Shown here: in pieces, positions 16,850 to 24,592 of the stretch
Numbering within the stretch: position 1 is the first letter of the stretch
Layout: each line of letters begins with the position of its first letter
Assembly (NCBI GenBank): GCA_000751555.1
Contig: CCEZ01000007.1
Span: forward strand, 154,637-218,636
Length of the DNA stretch: 64,000 nucleotides
Direction of reading: 5' to 3'
From: Anaerosalibacter massiliensis
Lineage (GTDB): Bacteria; Bacillota; Clostridia; Tissierellales; Sporanaerobacteraceae
Program-made: the position numbers and the translations under genes
The notes under the pieces: generated by a model
Told to the model about the DNA's origin: nothing
Databases searched by the model: none
Seen by the model: only the letters and a program-made list of their open reading frames with translations

Positions 16850-17007
16850 ATAATCCCCCTCACTACTACTAGTTTAATATATTCTACCCATTATAATAAA
16901 TTCCTTTACAAAAAACAAAATAGTTTGAAATAGTTAGATATAATTAAATTTGACGAGATATCAATAGATATATAGCTATATTTTAACTTTTAGCTGTTTT
17001 TTATGCA

Positions 17008-17036
17008 TTGCATTATAATCTAAAATCTCCTATAAT
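17008..17036 (+). promoter_or_regulatory. Promoter of tRNA-Pro
   Basis: TTGCAT (17008-17013) and TATAAT (17031-17036) are spaced by 17 bases. Transcription would start about 12 bases before the tRNA. A second TATAAT at 17014-17019 has no good -35. Confidence 0.7.
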
Positions 17037-17055
17037 AAAATAGTCGTCGGAATTA

Positions 17056-17132
17056 CGGGGTGTGGCGCAGTTTGGTAGCGCACGTGGTTTGGGACCATGG
17101 GGCCGGGGGTTCGAATCCCTCCACCCCGACCA
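17056..17132 (+). tRNA. tRNA-Pro (anticodon TGG)
   Basis: 77 bases including an encoded CCA end. The acceptor stem CGGGGTG pairs with CACCCCG. The D arm reads TGGCGCAGTTTGGTAGCGCA, the anticodon stem CGTGG/CCATG closes the loop TTTGGGA with anticodon TGG, and the T arm is GGGGGTTCGAATCCCTC. All parts are canonical. Confidence 0.98.
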
Positions 17133-17144
17133 TTTGTAAAAAAG

Positions 17145-17175
17145 GAAGGATTGAAAATTCAATCCTTCTTTTTTT
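17145..17175 (+). terminator. tRNA-Pro terminator
   Basis: GAAGGATTG (17145-17153) pairs with CAATCCTTC (17160-17168), followed by seven T. It lies 12 bases after the tRNA CCA end. Confidence 0.9.
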
Positions 17176-17248
17176 ATACCCTATTTTATTTTTTATTATA
17201 TACTATTTTATATATTATCAATAACCGGTTCAATTTATTTTAGCTTAT

Positions 17249-17757
17249 ACTTTCTTTTAACCTTGTACCAGCTCCAGCAAATAGAAATAAAAATTCGCTT
17301 CAAAAAAAGTTTTGATGAAATAATATCTTCATAAAATAGAAAATGCTAAATATTTTCAAACTCACTTCACTCAAACAGTGAAAAATTTTTAACGCATTTT
17401 ATTTTTGGGTCAAATTATTTCATAGCAAAACTTTTTTAAGTCGCTCATTTTTTATTTCTATTTGCTTAAAGATTGTACTATTTGAAAAAATACAGCTAAA
17501 AGTTTCAAAGTTAGAGTTTTTGGTTTAAAGAATTAGCGTAATTAAGAATTTTGGGTTATTGGATTTAACTGACTAAAAAAGACTTTGATTAGAAAATAGA
17601 GACGAATTTTTTCATAAAACCTGTGAAATTGATTTTCAATCAATTTAGCAAACACCCATTATTTACGTTAGAATTTTATGAAAAATTGAGTCCTATTTTC
17701 TTCAAAGCTTTTTCGGAAGGAAAGTCAATAACCCAAAATCCGTGGCTTGGCATAAAC
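17249..17757. repeat. Interspersed nested-hairpin repeat, copy 2
   Basis: About 510 bases in the same orientation as copy 1, between tRNA-Pro and ttcA. It begins with CTTTCTTTT and ends near GCATAAAC, weakly inverted relative to each other. Hairpin A' spans 17277-17465 (189 bases, perfect 16-bp arms GCAAATAGAAATAAAA and complement). Hairpin B' spans 17546-17741, its core 14-bp arms ATTTTGGGTTATTG (17548-17561) and complement (17726-17739) being perfect. There is no coding frame. Compared with copy 1, paired stem positions have changed together. The rest of the 17176-17865 gap is plain AT-rich sequence with the ttcA leader. Confidence 0.85.
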
Positions 17758-17865
17758 TAAAAAAGCATACAAATTTAGAAAAATAAATAGTGAAATATAT
17801 GGACTACAATAGTATAATATATTTTGATATGTTTTTACTTACTTTCTATAAGAAAGGTTGATATA

Positions 17866-18579
17866 ATGAAAAAAATTTTGGGACCTATGAGAAAAGCTAT
17901 AGAAGATTTTAATTTGATAGATGATGGTGATAAAATCGGAGTTGGTGTATCTGGAGGAAAAGATAGTATGCTTCTTTTATATGCATTGAAACTTTATCAA
18001 AGATTTAGTCCAGAGAAATTTGAATTGGAAGCTTTTACAGTTGATTTAGGTTTTGAAGGCTTTGAAACAAAGGCCATTGAAAGCTATTGTGAAAGTATAG
18101 GAGTACCTTTCAATTTGAAAAAAACTAATATTAAAAATATAGTATTTGATACAAGAAAAGAAAAAAATCCCTGCTCTCTATGTGCAAATATGCGGAGAGG
18201 GGCTATTCACAACTCTTTAAAAGATAGAGGATTTAATAAACTAGCATTAGGCCATCATGGTGATGATGCTATAGATACGTTTTTCTTAAGTTTATTATAT
18301 GAAGGAAGAATAAATACTCTTCCTCCTTTAACCTATTTAGATAGAAAAAAAATATATATTATACGTCCACTATTATATGTATCAGAACAGGATATAAAAA
18401 ATTCTATAGAAAAAAATAATATTCCTATAGTAAACAATCCTTGTCCAGCTGACAAAAAAACCAAAAGAGAAGATATGAACAAATTAGTACATAAAATCTA
18501 TAAAGAGGTTCCTGATGCTAGAAATAGGATACTTACAGCTCTAAATAATGAAAAAGGGCTTAGACTTTGGTTTAGCTAA
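17866..18579 (+). CDS. ttcA: TtcA-family tRNA 2-thiolation protein
   Basis: 237 residues from ATG 17866 with AGAAAGG upstream; an in-frame ATG at 17824 lacks a ribosome site. The PP-loop ATPase motif GVSGGKDSMLLLYAL is near residues 26-40. CSLCANMRRG (about residue 105) and the later NNPCPAD provide the three cysteines that bind a 4Fe-4S cluster in TtcA-type enzymes. These enzymes adenylate and thiolate tRNA cytidine 32; close paralogues modify other positions, so the exact target is inferred. It is a lone plus-strand gene. Confidence 0.85.
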   Translation: MKKILGPMRKAIEDFNLIDDGDKIGVGVSGGKDSMLLLYALKLYQRFSPEKFELEAFTVDLGFEGFETKAIESYCESIGVPFNLKKTNIKNIVFDTRKEKNPCSLCANMRRGAIHNSLKDRGFNKLALGHHGDDAIDTFFLSLLYEGRINTLPPLTYLDRKKIYIIRPLLYVSEQDIKNSIEKNNIPIVNNPCPADKKTKREDMNKLVHKIYKEVPDARNRILTALNNEKGLRLWFS

Positions 18580-18610
18580 AAAAGTAGTGGAAACCCCACT
18601 ACTTTTTTTT
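18577..18610. terminator. Bidirectional terminator between ttcA and the rod-protein operon
   Basis: AAAGTAGTGG (18581-18590) pairs with CCACTACTTT (18596-18605) around AAACC; there is a T-run on the plus strand and an A-run on the other side. It serves both ttcA (plus) and the converging flgF-flgG-flgJ operon (minus). Confidence 0.88.
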
Positions 18611-18630
18611 ACAATATATTAATATATTTA

Positions 18631-18966
18631 TTATATCTTAACTACATTTTTATTTTTAAAATTATCATAGAGAATCTTAGCTATTCCTATCCCATCTTCT
18701 TCACTATCAGACATTTTTTTAGCCATCTCTTCATCAAACATATCTTCAAATATTTTAGTAGCTGTACTTTTTTCTATAAGTCCATTGTCTGGAATAGTCT
18801 TTCTCATTTCTTTCAGCATCATATGAATAAAAACGGCCTCAAACTCCTTACATACATCCATCAGTTCTTTATCTTTTTTATCTTCACTAGCATTTTGAAT
18901 TCTCTTTTGAAGAATATCCTCATCTGTAGTCTTTTGCATTATAAAACTATTGGGAAATATCTCCAT
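18631..18966 (-). CDS. flgJ: Rod-binding (FlgJ N-terminal domain) protein
   Basis: 111 residues. The core DKELMDVCKEFEAVFIHMMLKEMRKTIPDNGLIEKSTATKIFEDMFDEEMAKKMSDSE..GIAKILYDNF matches the rod-binding domain, without the peptidoglycan hydrolase domain of enteric FlgJ. It should assist rod assembly at the basal body. GGGGTGAAG precedes the ATG. It is the last gene after flgF and flgG, 24 bases beyond flgG. Confidence 0.9.
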   Translation of the reverse strand: MEIFPNSFIMQKTTDEDILQKRIQNASEDKKDKELMDVCKEFEAVFIHMMLKEMRKTIPDNGLIEKSTATKIFEDMFDEEMAKKMSDSEEDGIGIAKILYDNFKNKNVVKI

Positions 18967-18990
18967 ATCTTCACCCCGTTATTTCTCTAA

Positions 18991-19785
18991 TTATCTTTTA
19001 AGATTTCCAATCAATTGAAGCATTTCATCGGAAGTTTGTATAGTTTTAGAATTTATCTCATAAGCCCTTTGAGCAGTAATCATTTTTACCATTTCATCTA
19101 CTACTGCAACATTTGAAGACTCTAAATAACCCTGAGCTATTTTACTTTCCATTTCATTTGCACCTATAGGGATTTCTCCACCAGAAGCTTCTGTAGCCCT
19201 ATAAAGGTTTGAACCTTCACTTAAAAGTCCTTCTGGATTCATAAACCTAACTAATTTTAATCTTCCTAAATTTACTGTCCTATCTGCCTCATCCTTTGCA
19301 GTTATATTTCCTCTTTCATCAATAGTTATATCTCCTAATCCACTCCTAATAACTATATCATTATTTGCATCATTTAAAACTCTATAACCTTCTGTAGTTA
19401 CTAATGTTCCTTGATTTCTATCTATACTTAATTTAAAACTTCCATCTCTTGTATACCTTATATCTCCATTAGGAAGTTCTACTGCAAAAAAACCTTCCCC
19501 ATTTATGGCTACATCATAATCACTTTGTGTTTCAATGAAACTACCATTTTTAAAATTTCTCTTAGTTGCTGTAGGCATGACACCATGACCTACTTCTAAA
19601 TTCACTGGTCTACCTTCATCATCTACTATATTGTTTCTTCTCATACTTGTATAAAAAAGATCTTTAAATTCTGCTCTTTGAGCTTTGTATCCAGTAGTAT
19701 TTACATTAGAAAGATTATTTGAAATAGTATCTATATTTAACTGTTGTGCTCTCATTCCTGTAGCAGCAGTCCACATTGAACGCAT
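18991..19785 (-). CDS. flgG: Flagellar distal rod protein FlgG (FlhP-type)
   Basis: 264 residues, normal FlgG length. N-terminal MRSMWTAATGMRAQQLNIDTISNNLSNVNTTGYKAQRAEF with the ANNLANVNT-type motif, and C-terminal SSNVAVVDEMVKMITAQRAYEINSKTIQTSDEMLQLIGNL, are diagnostic. It builds the distal rod. GGGGAGG precedes the ATG. It is the second of two paralogous rod genes downstream of mbl, the arrangement of flhO-flhP in Bacillus. Confidence 0.95.
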   Translation of the reverse strand: MRSMWTAATGMRAQQLNIDTISNNLSNVNTTGYKAQRAEFKDLFYTSMRRNNIVDDEGRPVNLEVGHGVMPTATKRNFKNGSFIETQSDYDVAINGEGFFAVELPNGDIRYTRDGSFKLSIDRNQGTLVTTEGYRVLNDANNDIVIRSGLGDITIDERGNITAKDEADRTVNLGRLKLVRFMNPEGLLSEGSNLYRATEASGGEIPIGANEMESKIAQGYLESSNVAVVDEMVKMITAQRAYEINSKTIQTSDEMLQLIGNLKR

Positions 19786-19800
19786 ATTATTCTTCCTCCC

Positions 19801-20841
19801 CTATACTCTACCTATTTCATTTGCTGATTTGTCCATCATTTCATCTTGTACTCTTATAGCTTTTTGACATGATTCAAAATTTCTTAAAAGAGATATCATC
19901 TCCACCATCTCTTTTATAGAATCTACATTTGAATTTTCTAAAAATCCTTGTAACAATTCTCCATTAAAAGGTATTTCTTCAGCATCTACATCTTCTGCCA
20001 TCCTATATAAGTTGTCCCCTATTTTTCTTAAAAATTCTTTATTGTTCAAATCTACAATATCTAAACTACCTACCATATTTCCATCTACTAATACTCGTCC
20101 ATCTTTTGTAATCTTTACATCATCTCCATTGATAATTATGGGCCCACCACTTCCCATAACTCTATGCCCATCTGATGTAATTAGCTCTCCTATATTATTT
20201 ACAGTAAAGGAGCCATCTCTAGTATAGTAAGTTTCTCCATCTTCACCTTGAACTTTAAAGAATCCACTCCCTTTTAATGCTAAATCAAAAACTCCTCCAG
20301 TATCAAGAAGCTCTCCTTGTGTAAAATCTGTTACAACTTTTTTTACTTTCACTCCTGGACTCATAGTTCCTATAACTTTTGCATTTGGATGGAATACAAT
20401 ACCTTCAAGTAATCCTTCAATATTTCCTCCACCTCTAATGGGATTACGATTTTGATCTAGTATGTAGTTTTCTCCGTTTGTCCTGTATTCATCCTGCTCA
20501 TTTTTATAGAAAGTTTTTAAATAGCCTTCATCATCAACTATAAATCTAATATCTTTCACATAGCTTATACCATTAGGAGTTCTAACCATGAAATAGCCTT
20601 CATCTGTATGTGCTCTATGGACATTCCCATTAGTTTCATAACCTATTTCATTTTCCATTCTAGGTTTAAAATCTGGTCTATCATTTATTTTAGAAAGCAA
20701 AACTTCTGGGAAAGACTCTGTTAAGACCACATCTTTCTTAAATCCTGTTGTGTTTAAATTTGAAAGGTTATTTGATATTGCCTCTAATCTTCTTTGATTT
20801 GCCATCATAGCAGTAGCACTAATATATAATCCCCTATTCAT
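19801..20841 (-). CDS. flgF: Flagellar basal-body rod protein FlgF (FlhO-type)
   Basis: 346 residues, longer than typical FlgF (about 250-270). The N terminus MNRGLYISATAMMANQRRLEAISNNLSNLNTTGFKKD and the C terminus (LENSNVDSIKEMVEMISLLRNFESCQKAIRVQDEMMDKS) are standard rod-protein helices. The extra length is in the beta-rich middle, with two repeated YTRDGSF/RDIRF-type segments. It forms part of the proximal rod. It lies between mbl and flgG, as in Bacillus. Confidence 0.92.
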   Translation of the reverse strand: MNRGLYISATAMMANQRRLEAISNNLSNLNTTGFKKDVVLTESFPEVLLSKINDRPDFKPRMENEIGYETNGNVHRAHTDEGYFMVRTPNGISYVKDIRFIVDDEGYLKTFYKNEQDEYRTNGENYILDQNRNPIRGGGNIEGLLEGIVFHPNAKVIGTMSPGVKVKKVVTDFTQGELLDTGGVFDLALKGSGFFKVQGEDGETYYTRDGSFTVNNIGELITSDGHRVMGSGGPIIINGDDVKITKDGRVLVDGNMVGSLDIVDLNNKEFLRKIGDNLYRMAEDVDAEEIPFNGELLQGFLENSNVDSIKEMVEMISLLRNFESCQKAIRVQDEMMDKSANEIGRV

Positions 20842-20905
20842 TGCATCACATCCTTGACATAATACTCATAGGTATATATCGTCAATTTTAAAGTATACTT
20901 TAGAA

Positions 20906-21931
20906 CTATCTTTCAACTATAGAATCAGAATCTAATAAGCTATTTTCTAAGACATCTACCCAATCTAGAGCTTTGCCTGTCCCTGTAGCTACACAAGCAA
21001 TTGGATCCTCTGCTATATTTACTCTAATACCAGTTCTTTCTGATATTAATTTATCTAATCCATATAAAAGTGCCCCTCCACCTGTCATCACTATTCCAGA
21101 ATTTGCAATATCTGCTGCTAATTCTGGTGGCGTTCTTTCAAGTACTGTATGCACCGTATCTACAATGCTTGAAATTGGTTCTTCCATTGCTTCAAACATT
21201 TCTTGTGAAGAAATATTTATAGTCTTTGGAAGTCCAGTTACTAAATTTCTTCCTCTTATCTCCATATAAACTTCTTTTTCTCTTTTATAAGCTGTTCCTA
21301 TGTTTATTTTTAATGCTTCAGAACTTCTTTCTCCAATTATTACATTATGTTTTTTTCTAATATATCTAGTTATTGCTTCATCGCAATCATCTCCTGCAGT
21401 TTTTATAGAACGGCTAACTACTATTCCCCCTAGAGAAATAACAGCTACATCAGTAGTTCCTCCTCCAATATCTACAACCATATTTCCATTAGGTTGGGTT
21501 ATATCTATACCTGCACCAATTGCTGCAGCAATTGGTTCTTCTATCAAATAAGTTTTCCTTGCACCAGCTTGAGTACTAGCTTCAAGAACTGCTCTTTTTT
21601 CAACTTCTGTAACCCCACTTGGAACACATACTATGGTTCTAGGTTTGAAAAATGTTTTTCCTGAAGCCTTCTGTATAAAATATTTCAACATTCTTTCAGT
21701 TACACCATAATCAGATATTACTCCCTCTTTTAAAGGCCTCATTGCAACTATATTACCTGGAGTACGTCCTAGCATCTTTCTTGCCTCTTCTCCTACAGCT
21801 AAAAACTTGTTTGTATTGTAATCAATTGCTACTACTGAAGGTTCATTTAGTACAACTCCCTTATCTTTAGCATAAACTAAAATACTCGCAGTTCCTAAAT
21901 CTATTCCCAAATCTGTTCTAAAAGCAGCCAT
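20906..21931 (-). CDS. mbl: Rod-shape-determining actin homologue MreB/Mbl
   Basis: 341 residues. Phosphate 1 motif DLGIDLGTASILVY, then GVTEVEKRAVLEASTQAGARKTYLIEEPIAAAIGAGIDI, the phosphate 2 motif MVVDIGGGTTDVAVISLGG and the adenosine motif VMTGGGALLYGLD are intact. It forms membrane-associated filaments that guide cell-wall synthesis. AAAGGAGGAAC precedes the ATG. Its position between spoIIID and the flhO/flhP-type genes equals that of mbl in Bacillus, which is why I prefer mbl over mreB. Confidence 0.95.
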   Translation of the reverse strand: MAAFRTDLGIDLGTASILVYAKDKGVVLNEPSVVAIDYNTNKFLAVGEEARKMLGRTPGNIVAMRPLKEGVISDYGVTERMLKYFIQKASGKTFFKPRTIVCVPSGVTEVEKRAVLEASTQAGARKTYLIEEPIAAAIGAGIDITQPNGNMVVDIGGGTTDVAVISLGGIVVSRSIKTAGDDCDEAITRYIRKKHNVIIGERSSEALKINIGTAYKREKEVYMEIRGRNLVTGLPKTINISSQEMFEAMEEPISSIVDTVHTVLERTPPELAADIANSGIVMTGGGALLYGLDKLISERTGIRVNIAEDPIACVATGTGKALDWVDVLENSLLDSDSIVER

Positions 21932-22078
21932 TTTTGTTCCTCCTTTATTCTAATCATATATAAATCATATGTTATTTTCATTTTTAGTCATCATATTATA
22001 ATTCTATACTCATTTTAAAATTCCTTCAACTTTTTAAATATAAGTATCAATAAAGGAGAAAATATATACAAATAGCTT

Positions 22079-22114
22079 AAAAGGTCCCAATGGGACCTAC
22101 CCAATGGGACCTAT
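22079..22114 (-). terminator. Hairpin terminator after spoIIID
   Basis: AGGTCCCA-A-TGGGACCT (22082-22098) is a perfect hairpin followed on the minus strand by TTTTAAGC. The motif CCAATGGGACCT is repeated at 22102-22113, giving two alternative stems. Confidence 0.65.
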
Positions 22115-22369
22115 TTAATCGCTAGCCGCTTTGTATTTCATCTTTGTAGCTTTGCCACCTCTAATATGTCTTTCTGCCTTGTTTTGCTCTAGTACTTTTT
22201 TTACCATACTTGCTACAAGAGGGTTTATCTTAGGGAGACGTTCTGTCACATCTTTATGTACTGTACTTTTACTCACCCCGAATACACTGGCTGCTTGTCT
22301 AACGGTTGCCTTTTCACTTATTATATACTTTGCAATCTCTAAAGCCCTTTCTTCTATATAGTCTTTCAC
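22115..22369 (-). CDS. spoIIID: Sporulation transcription factor SpoIIID
   Basis: 84 residues from a GTG at 22369 with AAGGGGG upstream. MKDYIEERALEIAKYIISEKATVRQAASVFGVSKSTVHKDVTERLPKINPLVASMVKKVLEQNKAERHIRGG is the classic protein: a helix-turn-helix (residues 22-42) plus a basic C-terminal tail. It reshapes the mother-cell sigma-E regulon. It lies upstream of mbl as in Bacillus, and a sigma-E-like promoter is visible before it. Confidence 0.97.
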   Translation of the reverse strand: MKDYIEERALEIAKYIISEKATVRQAASVFGVSKSTVHKDVTERLPKINPLVASMVKKVLEQNKAERHIRGGKATKMKYKAASD

Positions 22370-22416
22370 ATATTTAACCCCCTTTGAACTTTATTTTAGG
22401 ATTGGGTCTTTTTAAA

Positions 22417-22445
22417 TATCTATGCACACTAAATCTCTAATAGAA
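22417..22445 (-). promoter_or_regulatory. Possible sigma-E promoter of spoIIID
   Basis: On the minus strand CATAGATA (22417-22424) and TTCTATT (22439-22445) are 14 bases apart, approximating the sigma-E pattern (KMATATT, 14-15 bases, CATACANT). The match is partial. Confidence 0.35.
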
Positions 22446-22468
22446 CCTTTATTCACACCTTATGAACT

Positions 22469-23233
22469 TTAGTTGATACCTGGTAGATATTTTTTAGGAT
22501 CTACTTTTTTTCCATTGAATATTGTTTCAAAATGTAAATGAGGCTCATCAGCCATCTCTAATCCTTTAGGTTTTCCTACTCCACTTATAGGAGTTCCTTT
22601 TTTGACACTCTGCCCTTTTTTGACCATATCTTTTGTAGATAAATTTGCATATCTACTCTCTAATCCTTTTCCATGATCAATTGTTATAACTATTCCCCAT
22701 AACTCATCTTCATATACTTCTTTTACAACACCGTCAAGACAAGCCTTTACTGCTGTTCCCTCATTGGCCTTAATATCTATTCCTTCATGACTAGTCCACT
22801 CTTCTAAAGTCTTCGAATAAGCTAAATTATCGGTACTAAAATCTAATCCTATTTCTCCTTCTACTGGCATATAGAAAGTTTGGATTACATTGTTTTCTTG
22901 CTCTTCCTTTGGCTTTTCTTTAGGTTCCTCTTTAGGCTCTTCTTTTGTTTCTTCTTTAGGTTCTTCTTTTTCCTCTTCTTGTTTTTGTTTTTCCTCATGC
23001 CTTTTCTTTTCTTGTTGTTTTAAACTTTCCAATGATGGCTCTTCTACACCATGCTTATCTTCGTCTGTTAATATTAAAAAATCTTCCTCTTCTACAGGAT
23101 CATTTTCACTTTTCATCCTATCTAAATTTTTCTTTGAGGCCCATACAGCTGCTGTTCCTACTATACAGACGCAAACAAATAAAATAATATAAAAGCTATC
23201 CTTATGAGTTAATTTATCGAATTTTTTTTTCAT
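22469..23233 (-). CDS. spoIIQ: Sporulation engulfment protein SpoIIQ (M23/LytM)
   Basis: 254 residues: a single membrane helix at about residues 15-32, a charged KEEPKEE-type repeat linker (about 75-115), and a LytM/M23 domain. The zinc ligands HEGIDI and HLHFE are both intact, as in clostridial SpoIIQ and unlike the Bacillus protein, which lacks the first His. It is made in the forespore and binds mother-cell SpoIIIAH across the intermembrane space. A sigma-F-type promoter precedes it. GGAGGTG lies before the ATG. Confidence 0.93.
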   Translation of the reverse strand: MKKKFDKLTHKDSFYIILFVCVCIVGTAAVWASKKNLDRMKSENDPVEEEDFLILTDEDKHGVEEPSLESLKQQEKKRHEEKQKQEEEKEEPKEETKEEPKEEPKEKPKEEQENNVIQTFYMPVEGEIGLDFSTDNLAYSKTLEEWTSHEGIDIKANEGTAVKACLDGVVKEVYEDELWGIVITIDHGKGLESRYANLSTKDMVKKGQSVKKGTPISGVGKPKGLEMADEPHLHFETIFNGKKVDPKKYLPGIN

Positions 23234-23262
23234 ACATACACCTCCGTCTCAACTTCTAATAC

Positions 23263-23293
23263 TATTATTGCCAAAATAAAATATTTAATACAC
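23263..23293 (-). promoter_or_regulatory. Sigma-F-type promoter of spoIIQ
   Basis: On the minus strand the -10 GGCAATAATA (23263-23272) fully matches the sigma-F consensus GGNRANAHTR. GTGTA (23289-23293) lies 16 bases upstream and matches GYWTA at four of five positions. Sigma-F control is expected for spoIIQ. Confidence 0.65.
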
Positions 23294-23350
23294 AATTAAA
23301 CATTTTCATTTGAATAAAAAATTCGATAAAAGTAGAGGACTATTTCTTTG

Positions 23351-23445
23351 ATTTCTTTTAATATAGTGTAAGGCCTCGAAGTTTAAAATAATAGACTTAG
23401 AACTTTCTTTCAATATAATGCCAGTTTCCGCAAATAGAAATAAAA
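23351..23445. repeat. Truncated fragment of the interspersed repeat (copy 3)
   Basis: Aligns with 12204-12295 of copy 1: TTTCTTTTAATATAGTGT, AAAATAATAGA, a second TTTCTTTCAATATAATGCCA, and the hairpin A left arm GCAAATAGAAATAAAA (23430-23445). It stops exactly at the end of that arm, where the spoIID terminator begins. Hairpins A and B are missing. Confidence 0.75.
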
Positions 23446-23479
23446 AAAGAACCATTCTTTTATTTCAGAATGATTCTTT
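23446..23479 (-). terminator. spoIID terminator
   Basis: AAAGAACCATTCT (23446-23458) pairs with AGAATGATTCTTT (23467-23479) with one mismatch. On the minus strand it is followed by seven or more T, part of which belongs to the neighbouring repeat fragment. Confidence 0.8.
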
Positions 23480-23490
23480 CTTAATCTTCT

Positions 23491-24513
23491 TTAATCTTTT
23501 TTATATTTTCTTACATCCACACCAGTATAATAGTGCTTCAATATATCTTTATATTTTTTCCCTTTTTTAGCCATACCATTGGCTCCCCATTGGCTCATAC
23601 CTACTCCATGACCATAGCCAATAGTTTCTATATCAATCATATTTGACTTTGGATTATATATTATTTTAAAATTAGTTGAATTTAAATTGAAAATTTCTCT
23701 AATTTCACTACCATTAACTACTTGACCATCTATCATTATCTTCTTTACTCTACCACTTTCTGATCTCTCTACTAATTTAATCTTTTCAGGAAAATTATCC
23801 TTTTTAATATTTACACTAGGATATTTTGTCTTCATTTTTTTTATAAAGTCATCTGCAGTAAAAGTGGCTACATCTTTAAATTTTGGCGCTCCTTCCTCAT
23901 AGGGACTTGATACTGATTTTAAATAAGGGCTTTCACTAGCAAAAACATCTTTTGCATCTTCTGTCATACCACCACTAGTTGAATGATAGAGAGGTTCTAC
24001 AATTTCATCTTCATAATATACTACCTCTCCAGCAGTACTTTCTACAGCCTCTTCAATTTTAGACCAGTATTTATTAATCCACTTTTTAGAATGAACTTCC
24101 TCCAACTCTTTTATAGAAAGAAAAGCTTGACAGTGAACTCCAGTACAAAGGGGAGCTTGAGAATGGTCAGGATGTCCCTCATCAAACTTGTTCATTTTAT
24201 GAAGGGCATAGGTCCTGCTAGCTACTGCTTGAGCCTTTAGTGCTTCCGTATGAAACTCTCCTGGCATTTCAGCTGCTACCACTCCTTTTACATAATCCTC
24301 AAGAGAAAGCTTTATAACTTCTTGAGTTCTAGTATCATATACCTTTATGTATCCATCAAACTCCTCTTTCTTTGCCTTCTTCTCATCTTTTTTAATTTCT
24401 TTTATTTTTATTTTGTTTTCAAGAGAAATAAACTTAGAAGTTTTTACAAGTACAGTTGGAAGAACAATAGTTATTATCAATATAAATCCTATATATATCC
24501 ATAGTTTTTTCAT
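23491..24513 (-). CDS. spoIID: Sporulation protein SpoIID (lytic transglycosylase)
   Basis: 340 residues from ATG 24513 with GAGGGGGAG upstream; an in-frame ATG 33 bases earlier has no ribosome site. An N-terminal membrane helix (residues 5-22) precedes the SpoIID/LytB domain: VKGVVAAEMPGEFHTEALKAQAVASRTYAL, CQAF, and the C-terminal GYGHGVGMSQWGANGMAKKGKKYKDILKHYYTG. The Glu in AAEMP is the expected catalytic acid. It cleaves glycan strands during forespore engulfment. A sigma-E-type promoter lies between it and murA. Confidence 0.96.
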   Translation of the reverse strand: MKKLWIYIGFILIITIVLPTVLVKTSKFISLENKIKIKEIKKDEKKAKKEEFDGYIKVYDTRTQEVIKLSLEDYVKGVVAAEMPGEFHTEALKAQAVASRTYALHKMNKFDEGHPDHSQAPLCTGVHCQAFLSIKELEEVHSKKWINKYWSKIEEAVESTAGEVVYYEDEIVEPLYHSTSGGMTEDAKDVFASESPYLKSVSSPYEEGAPKFKDVATFTADDFIKKMKTKYPSVNIKKDNFPEKIKLVERSESGRVKKIMIDGQVVNGSEIREIFNLNSTNFKIIYNPKSNMIDIETIGYGHGVGMSQWGANGMAKKGKKYKDILKHYYTGVDVRKYKKD

Positions 24514-24560
24514 CTTCTCCCCCTCTTTTATCCAATGTTTAGTCATACTAATCTAATTAC

Positions 24561-24589
24561 ATTGTATGCAGTGGGAAAAGATAGTATGT
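24561..24589 (-). promoter_or_regulatory. Sigma-E-type promoter of spoIID
   Basis: On the minus strand the -10 CATACAAT (24561-24568) matches the sigma-E consensus fully. The -35 region ACATACT (24583-24589), 14 bases upstream, matches KMATATT at five of seven positions. It lies just after the murA stop codon. Confidence 0.7.
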
Positions 24590-24592
24590 TAA

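Noticed and set aside
17056..17132. tRNA-Pro as an attachment site of the neighbouring repeat
   Set aside because: No duplicated tRNA 3' end, integrase or island genes are present; the repeat starts about 115 bases away.
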